40,513 nucleotides of DNA from an uncultured Cytophagaceae bacterium (GTDB taxonomy: Bacteria; Bacteroidota; Bacteroidia; Cytophagales; Spirosomataceae), in contig CAIVPF010000001.1 of the NCBI GenBank assembly GCA_903907745.1, forward strand, positions 1-40,513, written 5' to 3'. Position numbers and translations under genes: made by a program. The first letter of the stretch is position 1. Every line of letters begins with the position of its first letter. A model generated the notes under the pieces. That model did no database searches. It had not been told where the DNA came from and saw nothing but the letters and a program-made list of their open reading frames with translations. Of the stretch, positions 16,350 to 24,157 are shown piece by piece.

Positions 16350-17903
16350 ATGATGAGTTCTATTTGGTTTTGGTTTGCAATCATACTTCTTTTAGTGGCA
16401 TTGCGCGATATTTTCTTTCAAAAAAGCCATTCTATTACCCATAATTTTCCTGTCGTAGGACATATCCGCTATTGGCTGGAACGAATCGGACCTGAAATTA
16501 GGCAATACATTGTGGCCAATAATCGGGAAGAATTACCATTTAATAGACAAGAGCGCAGCTGGATTTATGCATCCTCCAAAAAAGAAAATAATTTACAAGG
16601 TTTTGGTACAGATCAAGATTTCAATTCTCCGGGCTATATTTTCATTAAAAATGCGATGATGGGTTTTAACCCTCCCGAAAACCATATTTCTAAAAAGAAT
16701 TCAAGTTATCTGCCAGCCGCTAAAATCATAGGTGCTTATCACCATCGCAGAAAACCCTTCCGTCCCTATTCCATTGTGAATATCTCAGGCATGAGTTTCG
16801 GTTCGCTTTCCGCTAAAGCCGTGGAATCTTTAAATATCGGCGCTAAATACGCAGGCTGCTATCACAACACAGGCGAAGGTTCCTTATCCCCCTACCATCA
16901 AATGGGTGCCGATATCGTTTTAAATATAGGAACGGCCTATTTTGGTGTACGAGAATTAGATGGTCGTTTTTCAATGGAGAAATTAATGGACAAGGTGAAT
17001 CAAAACCCAAACCTAAAAGCGATCGAACTAAAATTATCTCAAGGAGCAAAACCAGGGAAGGGTGGCATGTTACCGGCCGCAAAAATAAATCAAGAAATCG
17101 CGGACATTCGACATATTCCCATGGGAAAAGACGCCATTTCCCCTGCCTTTCATTCCGAATTTTCTAATGTTCCGGAAATGGTGGATTTTATCGAGCGTAT
17201 GGCAGAAAGTACTGGATTGCCCGTTGGGATCAAATCCGCCATCGGTAAATTAGATCAATGGGAGGAATTAGCCTCCTTCATGAAAAAAACGAATAAAGGT
17301 CCTGATTTTATCACCGTGGATGGTGGTGAAGGGGGAACTGGCGCTGCACCACATGCCTTTGCAGACCATGTGAGTATGCCATTTACCTTTGCCTTTGCTA
17401 AGATTTATCAGATATTTCAAAGGCATGATTTGGCAGATAAAATTTTCTTTATCGCCTCAGGGAAATTAGGCTTCCCGGAAAAGGCCTTAATGGCTTTTGC
17501 GATGGGGGCAGATTCGATCAACATAGCCCGAGAGGCCATGATGTCCATCGGCTGTATTCAAGCCCAAAAATGCCATACGAACCACTGCCCTACAGGTATC
17601 GCGACATCTAATAAATGGCTGCAAGCCGGAATCGACATCACCCTAAAAAGTGAACGATTCTACATGTACCATCAAACTTTGGTCAAAGAAATTGGAGAAA
17701 TTTCCCATGCCTGTGGCTATGAACATCCCTGCCAAATGACCATGGATGACATCGAATTATCCATGGGCGACAATAATCGAACCATGGTCCTGTCCAAAGC
17801 CTTAGGATATTTCAAAACACCAGTCGAATATCATGGATTAGAAAATTTAGCGAAATGTAACTTATTAGGTGGGGAAAACGCACGTAATCGGTTATCTTTG
17901 TAG
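16350..17903 (+). CDS. FMN-binding glutamate synthase family protein, membrane-anchored
   Basis: A 517-residue protein with one N-terminal membrane helix (about residues 4-20) and then a single GltS-type FMN (TIM-barrel) domain: 'NISGMSFGSLSAKAVESLN', 'IELKLSQGAKPGKGGMLP', 'ITVDGGEGGTGAAP' and the iron-sulfur segment 'GCIQAQKCHTNHCPTGIA' with cysteines spaced C-x5-C-x4-C. It lacks the glutaminase domain of true glutamate synthase, so it uses ammonia, another amino donor, or a different substrate. Two ATG codons are adjacent at 16350 and 16353. It is followed after two bases by the ABC-F gene. Confidence 0.9.
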   Translation: MMSSIWFWFAIILLLVALRDIFFQKSHSITHNFPVVGHIRYWLERIGPEIRQYIVANNREELPFNRQERSWIYASSKKENNLQGFGTDQDFNSPGYIFIKNAMMGFNPPENHISKKNSSYLPAAKIIGAYHHRRKPFRPYSIVNISGMSFGSLSAKAVESLNIGAKYAGCYHNTGEGSLSPYHQMGADIVLNIGTAYFGVRELDGRFSMEKLMDKVNQNPNLKAIELKLSQGAKPGKGGMLPAAKINQEIADIRHIPMGKDAISPAFHSEFSNVPEMVDFIERMAESTGLPVGIKSAIGKLDQWEELASFMKKTNKGPDFITVDGGEGGTGAAPHAFADHVSMPFTFAFAKIYQIFQRHDLADKIFFIASGKLGFPEKALMAFAMGADSINIAREAMMSIGCIQAQKCHTNHCPTGIATSNKWLQAGIDITLKSERFYMYHQTLVKEIGEISHACGYEHPCQMTMDDIELSMGDNNRTMVLSKALGYFKTPVEYHGLENLAKCNLLGGENARNRLSL

Positions 17904-17905
17904 CT

Positions 17906-19783
17906 ATGTTGTCAATATCCAATTTAAATTTCTACTTCGGTAGCCGTGCCCTCTACGAAGGTGCTAGCCTTCACATCAAACCCAGAACAAAGATTGGCCT
18001 CATTGGGGCAAATGGAACTGGTAAATCCACCTTATTACGCCTCATTTCAGGAGAATACACGCCAGATGGGGGTACCATATCGAAATCAGGAGAATGTACC
18101 ATCGGTTTTTTAAACCAAGATTTATTGTCCTATCAAACAGATGACAGCATTTTGCATGTGGCGATGCAGGCGTTTGAACGTCAATTGGAATTGCAAATAG
18201 CCATTGACAACGTACTTCATAAAATGGAAACAAATTATGAAGACAAAGACGTGGATTTACTTTCTAAGTTACAAGAGGAATTTGAACGTTTGGATGGATA
18301 TACGATTCAGTCGAAAACGGAGGAAATATTAGAAGGATTAGGCTTCTCAACGGAAGATTTAAGTCGGCCTTTACGCCTATTTTCTGGAGGATGGCGCATG
18401 CGGGTCATGCTAGCCAAATTATTATTACAAAAACCTGCCCTATTATTATTGGATGAGCCGACCAACCACTTGGACTTGCCTTCCATTGAATGGGTTGAAA
18501 AATACATTCACGATTATGAAGGTTCGATCGTCGTCGTTTCCCATGATCGCTATTTCTTAGATCGGACCGTGGATAATATCGCCGAGGTTTCCAATGCCAA
18601 AATCACTTTGTATCCAGGAAATTATTCCTTTTACATCGAGGAAAAAACGTTGCGGAATGAAATCCAAAAAGGCGCATATGAAAACCAACAAGCTCAAATT
18701 CGTCAAACCGAACGATTTATCGAACGATTTAAAGCCAAAGCGAGTAAGGCTCGTCAAGTACAATCTCGCGTTAAAGCTTTAGATCGACTGGATGTGGTAG
18801 ATGAGGTCATTGATGAAAAAGCAAAGGTGAATTTCAAATTCAATTTTGGAACACAACCCGGACGATTCATCTTGTTTTTGGAACATATCACAAAAGCCTA
18901 CGGAGACAAGGTAATTTTAAAAAATACCTCCGCTACGATTAATCGGGGAGATAAAATCGCTTTAATTGGTGCGAATGGAAAAGGAAAATCAACCCTCCTT
19001 CGTATCATTTCGGGCAGCGAAAAAATAATAGGAGAACGTAGAACGGGTCATAATGTCATTGAATCGTTTTTTGCGCAGCATCAATTAGAAAGTCTGCAAG
19101 TTGAAAATAACCTTTTAGAAGAATTAAAAGGGACAGGTACAACGAAGACTGAAATGGAATTAAGAAGCGTATTGGGTTGCTTTTTATTCTCCGGCGAAGA
19201 AGTATTCAAAAAAATTAAGGTCCTGTCAGGAGGCGAAAAATCCCGTGTGGCATTAGCCAAAGTGCTTATATCGGAGGCCAACTTTTTATTATTGGATGAG
19301 CCGACCAACCACTTGGACATGCAATCCGTCAATATTTTAATTCAGGCACTTCAACAATACGAGGGAACATATGTAGTAGTTTCCCATGATCGCTATTTCG
19401 TGTCGAATATTGCCAATAAAATTTGGTATATCGAAGATTATGAGATCAAGGAATATCCTGGAAGTTTTGATGAATATGAGGAATGGCAGTCGACCCGCGG
19501 AAATAGTCCCGCAGCCACTCCCAAAAACGTAAAAGAGAAGCCTAAACCAGAATTAGCTCCTGTCGAAAGTCCTAAAAAAGAAGTGTCGAACGAAAAGCAA
19601 ATTGCTAAATTAGAGGCCCAAATCATGGAATTGGAAAATGCGATTTCAGCCCTTGAAAACCAAATGGCTACATTAGCACAAAAGGGTGAATTTGATGAGC
19701 TTAAAAAAATAGAAATTGATTTAAACCAAAAGAAAGCGGCTTTAGAAGATGTCACGAACGCATGGGAAAGTTTAATTGCGTAA
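17906..19783 (+). CDS. ABC-F family ATP-binding protein (Uup/YdiF-like)
   Basis: A 625-residue soluble protein with two ABC modules. The first has Walker A GANGTGKST, signature 'FSGGWRMRV' and Walker B LLLLDEPTNHLD. The second has GANGKGKST, 'LSGGEKSRV' and LLLDEPTNHLD. The inter-domain linker (about residues 235-310) is charged and helical, as in ABC-F translation factors that act in the ribosomal E site. A C-terminal coiled coil (about 565-625, 'KLEAQIMELENAISALENQ') is Uup-like. There are no membrane segments, so it is not a transporter. It follows the FMN-binding gene by two bases, and its last 22 bases overlap the T9SS plug gene. Confidence 0.94.
   Translation: MLSISNLNFYFGSRALYEGASLHIKPRTKIGLIGANGTGKSTLLRLISGEYTPDGGTISKSGECTIGFLNQDLLSYQTDDSILHVAMQAFERQLELQIAIDNVLHKMETNYEDKDVDLLSKLQEEFERLDGYTIQSKTEEILEGLGFSTEDLSRPLRLFSGGWRMRVMLAKLLLQKPALLLLDEPTNHLDLPSIEWVEKYIHDYEGSIVVVSHDRYFLDRTVDNIAEVSNAKITLYPGNYSFYIEEKTLRNEIQKGAYENQQAQIRQTERFIERFKAKASKARQVQSRVKALDRLDVVDEVIDEKAKVNFKFNFGTQPGRFILFLEHITKAYGDKVILKNTSATINRGDKIALIGANGKGKSTLLRIISGSEKIIGERRTGHNVIESFFAQHQLESLQVENNLLEELKGTGTTKTEMELRSVLGCFLFSGEEVFKKIKVLSGGEKSRVALAKVLISEANFLLLDEPTNHLDMQSVNILIQALQQYEGTYVVVSHDRYFVSNIANKIWYIEDYEIKEYPGSFDEYEEWQSTRGNSPAATPKNVKEKPKPELAPVESPKKEVSNEKQIAKLEAQIMELENAISALENQMATLAQKGEFDELKKIEIDLNQKKAALEDVTNAWESLIA
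18443..18475. repeat. Internal direct repeat in ABC-F gene, copy 1
   Basis: This 33-base stretch around the Walker B/LDEPTNHLD codons of the first ABC module is identical, including synonymous positions, to 19286-19318 in the second module. A second identical 21-base pair follows (18536-18556 and 19379-19399, coding for VSHDRYF). Confidence 0.9.
19286..19318. repeat. Internal direct repeat in ABC-F gene, copy 2
   Basis: The exact copy of 18443-18475, in the second ABC module of the same gene. Confidence 0.9.
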
Positions 19784-21012
19784 TCATTTGTTTAGGTTTA
19801 TGCTTGCTTTCAAACCCATGGTTGAACGGACAAGTCACAAATAAAGTTTTCAAAGAGTCCATTAAAACAGTTTATCTTTCCCAAGGACTAGCCAACGAAT
19901 ACATCACAGAAAATCCCTGTTTCGCTCTCGAAAACCAAGAAAATTGGAACCTGCAATTCGATGATTTAAGCCTTCAATCCGGGAATTACAGCCTTCGTAT
20001 CATCCATTGTCAATCGGATTGGAAACAATCTAATTTAAGTGAAATCGAGTATTTGGAACAATTTAACGACGTTCCTTTACGAAATACGGCTTCATCCATG
20101 GGAACCAAAATTCCTTATCAGCATTATCAAATTACACTTCCTAAAACACGAATCAGCGGTAATTTTATTGCAATGATTTATGCCAATCGCAACAAAAAGG
20201 ATACTATTTGCACGCGGCGCTACTCCATTTATCAGAATGAATTAACGGTGGCCGGAAAAATGAGTTTTGCAAAAACAAACACCCTTCGAAATACGCATCA
20301 AGCTTTAGAAATTAATCTGTTGTACCCAGATAATTATTTGATTAGTTCGGAGGATGCCTTAAAAATTGAAATTCGGAAAAATAGCCAATCAGAAAATCAA
20401 ATTAAGCAATTCCCAAGGCCTATTATCAATTCGATGGAAAGAAAAATCTCCTTTCCGTTTTATAATCAAGAAAATAGTATCGCGGGTGGAAATGAATATC
20501 GCATGATCGATGCGCGAAGTAGCCAACAAAAATTAAGTTATGTAGGCAGCCTTCAAACCGAAAATCGATATACAGAAATCATCACGGCTCCCGAACAAGC
20601 TCAAGGGAATTATTCCTATGTCCAAAGACCTGATTTTAATGGTGCTTACGTCATATCAAATTATGAAAACCCGAACCAAGCACTCATGTGTGATTATGTT
20701 TGGTGCCAGTTTAACCTGAAATCAAACTTCATGCCTAATGAAAAAATCTATGTAGTGGGCGCCTTTAATTCCTATCAAAAAAACTTGGCTAGTGAAATGA
20801 CTTACCAAGCGAACCAAGGTCAGTACATGAATCGGATTTTAATCAAACAAGGAATCTATAATTATCAATTTACAAGTGATTCACCAAGCAACTCCATGTT
20901 AGAGGGGAATCACGCGCAAACTGAAAATTTGTATGAGGTGTTAATCTATTTTCGAAAACCTGGCCAGCGAAATGATTCACTCGTAGGGTATCAAAAAATT
21001 CAATTCCCTTAA
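19762..21012 (+). CDS. Type IX secretion system plug protein (DUF5103)
   Basis: A 416-residue protein with an N-terminal signal peptide (CVIICLGLCLLSNPWLNGQ, about residues 6-24). The mature part begins 'VFKESIKTVYLSQGLANEY' and contains 'LQFDDLSLQSGNYSLRIIHC', 'YQHYQITLPKTRISGNF' and 'YSIYQNELTVAGKMSF'. This fits the DUF5103 / T9SS plug family, whose founding member (the T9SS plug) closes the lateral gate of the SprA translocon pore. It implies a type IX secretion system, used by gliding and polymer-degrading Bacteroidota. The ATG at 19762 lies inside the ABC-F gene end, so the two are probably co-translated. Its stop directly touches the stop of convergent ychF. Confidence 0.88.
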   Translation: MGKFNCVIICLGLCLLSNPWLNGQVTNKVFKESIKTVYLSQGLANEYITENPCFALENQENWNLQFDDLSLQSGNYSLRIIHCQSDWKQSNLSEIEYLEQFNDVPLRNTASSMGTKIPYQHYQITLPKTRISGNFIAMIYANRNKKDTICTRRYSIYQNELTVAGKMSFAKTNTLRNTHQALEINLLYPDNYLISSEDALKIEIRKNSQSENQIKQFPRPIINSMERKISFPFYNQENSIAGGNEYRMIDARSSQQKLSYVGSLQTENRYTEIITAPEQAQGNYSYVQRPDFNGAYVISNYENPNQALMCDYVWCQFNLKSNFMPNEKIYVVGAFNSYQKNLASEMTYQANQGQYMNRILIKQGIYNYQFTSDSPSNSMLEGNHAQTENLYEVLIYFRKPGQRNDSLVGYQKIQFP

Positions 21013-22116
21013 TTATACATTAAAACGGAAATGCATAATGTCGCCATCGTGCACGACGTAATCCTTTCCCTCAACGCCTAATTTACCTGCTTCTTTACAC
21101 GCCGCTTCTGATTTATAGGTCTGATAATCAGCCATTTTTATCACTTCGGCACGAATAAAGCCTCGCTCAAAGTCCGTATGAATGACACCGGCTGCCTGAG
21201 GCGCTTTCCAACCCTTTTGAATCGTCCACGCCCTTACTTCCTGAACTCCCGCGGTGAAATAGGTAATTAGATTCAAAAGTGAATATGAGCTCTTAATCAA
21301 TTTGCTTAAACCCGATTCTTGTAATCCATATTCTTCTAAAAACATGGCACGTTCTTCCAAATCTTCGATTTCGGCAATTTGTGCTTCAATGGCCGCACAA
21401 ACGACAATGACTTCAGCATTTTCAGCGGCTACATTTTGTTTTAATTGATCTACAAAGATATTGCCGCCATCTGCCAAAGATTTTTCGTCGACATTAGCCA
21501 CATAAATAACTGGTTTATCGGTCAATAGACATAATTCACCGATCGACGTTTCGCGTAAATCAGGATCCATTTGGATCGTTCTAGCGGATTTACCTTCTTC
21601 GAGTGTCGATTTAAATAATTGCAATGCACCTAATTCTTGCTTCGCTTTGGCATCACCGGCTTTCGCTGCGCGTTCGATCTTACCTATTTTTTTATCTATG
21701 GATTCCAAATCTTTCAATTGCAATTCCATATCTATAATTTCTTTATCAGAAACGGGATTTACACGGCCTTCGACGTGAATAATATTATCATCCTCGAAAC
21801 AACGAACCACATGAATAATCGCATCCACTTCCCGGATATTAGCCAAGAACTTATTTCCTAATCCCGCACCTTGGGATGCTCCCTTAACCAAACCGGCAAT
21901 ATCAGTAAATTCAATGACGGTTGGTAAAATACGATTCGGCTTCACAAAACCCGCTAAAATATCTAAGCGTTCATCAGGCACAGTGACAATCCCTACATTG
22001 GGTTCAATAGTACAAAATGGATAATTGGCAGCTTCGGCCTTGTTAGACGAAATAGCACTAAATAAAGTGGACTTACCTACATTCGGTAGTCCTACAATTC
22101 CACACGTTAATCCCAT
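21013..22116 (-). CDS. ychF: Redox-regulated ATPase YchF (Ola1/Obg-like)
   Basis: A 367-residue P-loop protein with Walker A GLPNVGKST near the N-terminus, 'FTDIAGLVKGASQGAGLGNKF' (switch region) and 'VIYVANVDEKS'. In place of the GTPase NKxD motif it has NVDE, the change that makes YchF prefer ATP. The coiled coil is in the middle, and the C-terminal TGS domain includes 'TYFTAGVQEVRAWTIQKG' and 'GFIRAEVIKMADY'. It binds ribosomes and is involved in stress and translation control. The length is normal. A TATTTTTG promoter box lies 22 bases before the start. Confidence 0.97.
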   Translation of the reverse strand: MGLTCGIVGLPNVGKSTLFSAISSNKAEAANYPFCTIEPNVGIVTVPDERLDILAGFVKPNRILPTVIEFTDIAGLVKGASQGAGLGNKFLANIREVDAIIHVVRCFEDDNIIHVEGRVNPVSDKEIIDMELQLKDLESIDKKIGKIERAAKAGDAKAKQELGALQLFKSTLEEGKSARTIQMDPDLRETSIGELCLLTDKPVIYVANVDEKSLADGGNIFVDQLKQNVAAENAEVIVVCAAIEAQIAEIEDLEERAMFLEEYGLQESGLSKLIKSSYSLLNLITYFTAGVQEVRAWTIQKGWKAPQAAGVIHTDFERGFIRAEVIKMADYQTYKSEAACKEAGKLGVEGKDYVVHDGDIMHFRFNV

Positions 22117-22137
22117 AGATGATTATTAAAGAAGCCA

Positions 22138-22145
22138 CAAAAATA
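22138..22145 (-). promoter_or_regulatory. -7 element of ychF promoter
   Basis: TATTTTTG on the minus strand, 22 bases before the ychF ATG, fits TAnnTTTG. The -33 zone has only T-rich sequence and no TTG. Confidence 0.45.
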
Positions 22146-22157
22146 CGGCTAAAAATT

Positions 22158-22187
22158 AAAAAGCCCCTGATTTCGCAGAGGCTTTTT
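22158..22187 (-). terminator. Rho-independent terminator after the DUF3276 gene
   Basis: A 12-bp inverted repeat (22158-22169 with 22175-22187) has a GC-rich core GCCTCTG/CAGGGGC, one G-U pair, a 5-base loop and T-runs at both ends. Pairing is best for a minus-strand transcript, i.e. the DUF3276 mRNA that ends at 22204. Symmetric A/T flanks could let it act in both directions. Confidence 0.8.
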
Positions 22188-22203
22188 TAAAAGATTCAGG
22201 AAT

Positions 22204-22521
22204 TTATTCCCATTTGAGGTCTGTTCCACCAAATTCTTCGTCGTCCCGATTAAACTGACTAAAGTCGACATCCGGCATTAATTCTGTCTTCACATGATCA
22301 ATTGCCTCCTTTAAACCATCAGAAAATTTATCAAAATCCTCTTTATATAGGAACATTTTGTGCTTTTCATACACAAAACCGTCTTCTTTTTGATGGCGAC
22401 GACTTTCCGTTATAGTAATGTAATAATCCAATGAACGCGTGGATTTTACATCAAAAAAATAAGTTCTTTTGCCTGCTCTGATTCGTTTTGAAAACAATTC
22501 TTCTCTATCTCGTTCTTCCAC
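22204..22521 (-). CDS. DUF3276 family protein (PUR-alpha-like nucleic-acid binding)
   Basis: A 105-residue acidic protein with the DUF3276 pattern: 'RIRAGKRTYFFDVKSTRSLDYYITITES', then 'KHKMFLYKEDFDKFSDGL' and an acidic C-terminus (DDEEFGGTDLKWE). The fold is that of PUR domains, which bind single-stranded DNA or RNA (the Borrelia PUR protein is the studied example). It is confined mainly to Bacteroidota and a few other phyla. The gene is monocistronic: its own promoter lies upstream and its own terminator directly downstream. Confidence 0.88.
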   Translation of the reverse strand: MEERDREELFSKRIRAGKRTYFFDVKSTRSLDYYITITESRRHQKEDGFVYEKHKMFLYKEDFDKFSDGLKEAIDHVKTELMPDVDFSQFNRDDEEFGGTDLKWE

Positions 22522-22550
22522 TTTGTAATTAATTTTTTTTATAAGATTCG

Positions 22551-22580
22551 TAAATCTACTATTATTTCTGAATCACTCAA
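22551..22580 (-). promoter_or_regulatory. Promoter of the DUF3276 gene
   Basis: TTG at 22580-22578, a 19-base spacer and TAGATTTA at 22558-22551 (7 of 8 match to TAnnTTTG) on the minus strand. It is about 30 bases before the start codon. The surrounding 170-base gap between the two divergent genes is very AT-rich and holds nothing else I recognise. Confidence 0.5.
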
Positions 22581-22636
22581 AAAAAATAAGAAAATTTAAT
22601 GCATTAGTGAATCACAAATACATGAATTAGGCCATT

Positions 22637-22670
22637 TTGAAAAAAAGAAGATATTTTTTACTTAAGTTTG
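22637..22670 (+). promoter_or_regulatory. Promoter of the RlpA-like gene
   Basis: TTG at 22637-22639, a 23-base spacer and a perfect TAAGTTTG at 22663-22670. The leader to the TTG start at 22693 would be about 15-17 bases. Confidence 0.55.
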
Positions 22671-22692
22671 TTTTCACCAGAAAATTCACCAC

Positions 22693-23304
22693 TTGCTAAA
22701 AATTATCTTCATATTACTTATAGCCTGTTCCCCTAGCCTATTTTCGCAAGAACTGGGTGAAGAAAGTTATGGGATTGCTTCATTTTATGCCAATTCCTTT
22801 TACAAACATAAAACAGCTAACCAGGAAATATTAAAAAAAACAGCGCTAACTGCCGCGCATCGGATATACCCATTCAACACCTTAGTTGAGGTCACCAATT
22901 TATCTAACCGAAAAACCGTCATTGTCCGCATTAATGACCGAGGTCCCTATAAGCGAGGGAGAATTATAGATCTTACTGAAATTGGCGCAAAAAAGATCAA
23001 TCTGAGAAGACAGGGTTTAGCCAAAGTGAAAATCAAAATTATTGGTTTTGAGAATGAACAAATGTTGATTCCTTACAATCAATTATCCTTAGAAACTAGT
23101 CCGAAATTTAGTCGAAAATATTATCAAAAGACCCGCTTAAAATACAGAAAAAAATACCGCATCAAGCGAAATATTAAGCATAAGAAATACTTAAAGAAAC
23201 GAAAACCTAAAAAGAAAAAAGCTCCGAAGAAAAAAGGCCCAATCAAAAAAAGAAAAAAAGTACATGAAAAGCCTAAACGAACTATTCGAAAAAAAAGAAA
23301 ATAG
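22693..23304 (+). CDS. RlpA-like double-psi beta-barrel protein with polycationic C-terminal tail
   Basis: A 203-residue protein. No ATG lies in frame upstream, so TTG at 22693 is used; it gives a good signal peptide (LKIIFILLIACSPSLFSQ). Residues about 27-115 form an RlpA/double-psi beta-barrel domain: 'YGIASFYANSFYKHKTAN', 'LTAAHRIYPFNTLVEVTN', 'VRINDRGPYKRGRIIDLT'. This keeps the His and Asp that act in RlpA lytic transglycosylases, which cut peptidoglycan lacking stem peptides. There is no SPOR domain. Instead residues about 135-203 are mostly Lys and Arg (e.g. KRKPKKKKAPKKKGPIKKRK). The DUF58 gene starts 41 bases before its stop in another frame. Confidence 0.82.
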   Translation: MLKIIFILLIACSPSLFSQELGEESYGIASFYANSFYKHKTANQEILKKTALTAAHRIYPFNTLVEVTNLSNRKTVIVRINDRGPYKRGRIIDLTEIGAKKINLRRQGLAKVKIKIIGFENEQMLIPYNQLSLETSPKFSRKYYQKTRLKYRKKYRIKRNIKHKKYLKKRKPKKKKAPKKKGPIKKRKKVHEKPKRTIRKKRK

Positions 23305-24157
23305 ATCCTTAGAAATTATCGCAAAGGAAATATTAGAGGGGCTCTTTCATGGTAAACACAAAAGCCCCTTCCATGGCTTTTCTTCTGAATTCAAAGAATA
23401 CACACATTTTCAAACGGGAGATAATCCACGCCAAATCGATTGGAAACTCTTTGGGAAAACTGAAAAACTATATAAAAAAAGACTTCAAGACGAGCGAAAT
23501 ATTCAAGCGATCTTTGTCTTAGATACTTCCTCTTCCATGTATTTTCCTGTGGAGAATACCTTAAAGATGGAAAAAGCCATCCAATGGATTGCGGTAATGT
23601 GCCATATTTTATATCACCAGCATGATTCTTTTGGCTTGGTACTTATACATGAAAACGCACATATAGAAACTCCCGTATCGAATACGAGGCACCATTTACA
23701 AAGTATCTTAGCACAATTAGAAACATTTAGAACCCTACCCCAAAAAACAGACTCAAGTAAATTCTCATCCATATTTTCGAACCTGATGGAATCCTTGGGA
23801 ACAAGAAAAATGGTTTTTATCCTGAGTGACCTATTATTTCCCCAAGAGGATTATCAAGAATTTGTCAATTCATGTTTATCCTTGGCTTTTCGAAAAAACC
23901 AGTTAACGCTTTTACGCGTATTTCATGAAGGTGAATTACTCATAAAAAACAAGTCGCCTGAAAAAATGATGACATTCATAGATGTAGAAACCAAAGAAAA
24001 TGTTCAAATCTCCACCGATCAATTAAACGACTCCCTCAAGCAACTGAACCTACAAATCGAGGAACAAATCATCTATTCACTTTTGCAGAAAGGCGTAAAA
24101 TCCAAAAGTTTTGATAGCGAAAAACCGATCGTTCAATTAATCAAAGAAACTATTTAA
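23264..24157 (+). CDS. DUF58 domain-containing protein (vWA-like)
   Basis: A 297-residue cytoplasmic-type protein. DUF58 signature 'PFHGFSSEFKEYTHFQTGD' with 'RQIDWKLFGKTEKLYKKR' occupies residues 35-72. It is followed by a vWA-like domain with an intact metal motif Asp87-x-Ser89-x-Ser91 (VLDTSSSM) and 'MVFILSDLLFP'. DUF58 proteins usually occur next to MoxR AAA+ ATPases and Bat proteins and may act with them as chaperone-like complexes; no MoxR is adjacent here. It starts inside the RlpA-like gene, so translation is coupled. Its last 8 bases overlap the end of the convergent thioredoxin-like gene. Confidence 0.88.
   Translation: MKSLNELFEKKENRSLEIIAKEILEGLFHGKHKSPFHGFSSEFKEYTHFQTGDNPRQIDWKLFGKTEKLYKKRLQDERNIQAIFVLDTSSSMYFPVENTLKMEKAIQWIAVMCHILYHQHDSFGLVLIHENAHIETPVSNTRHHLQSILAQLETFRTLPQKTDSSKFSSIFSNLMESLGTRKMVFILSDLLFPQEDYQEFVNSCLSLAFRKNQLTLLRVFHEGELLIKNKSPEKMMTFIDVETKENVQISTDQLNDSLKQLNLQIEEQIIYSLLQKGVKSKSFDSEKPIVQLIKETI

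Noticed and set aside
19438-19755. 105-residue antisense open frame in the ABC-F gene
   Set aside because: It is a complementary shadow of the coiled-coil codons; no ribosome binding site or promoter and no recognisable domain.
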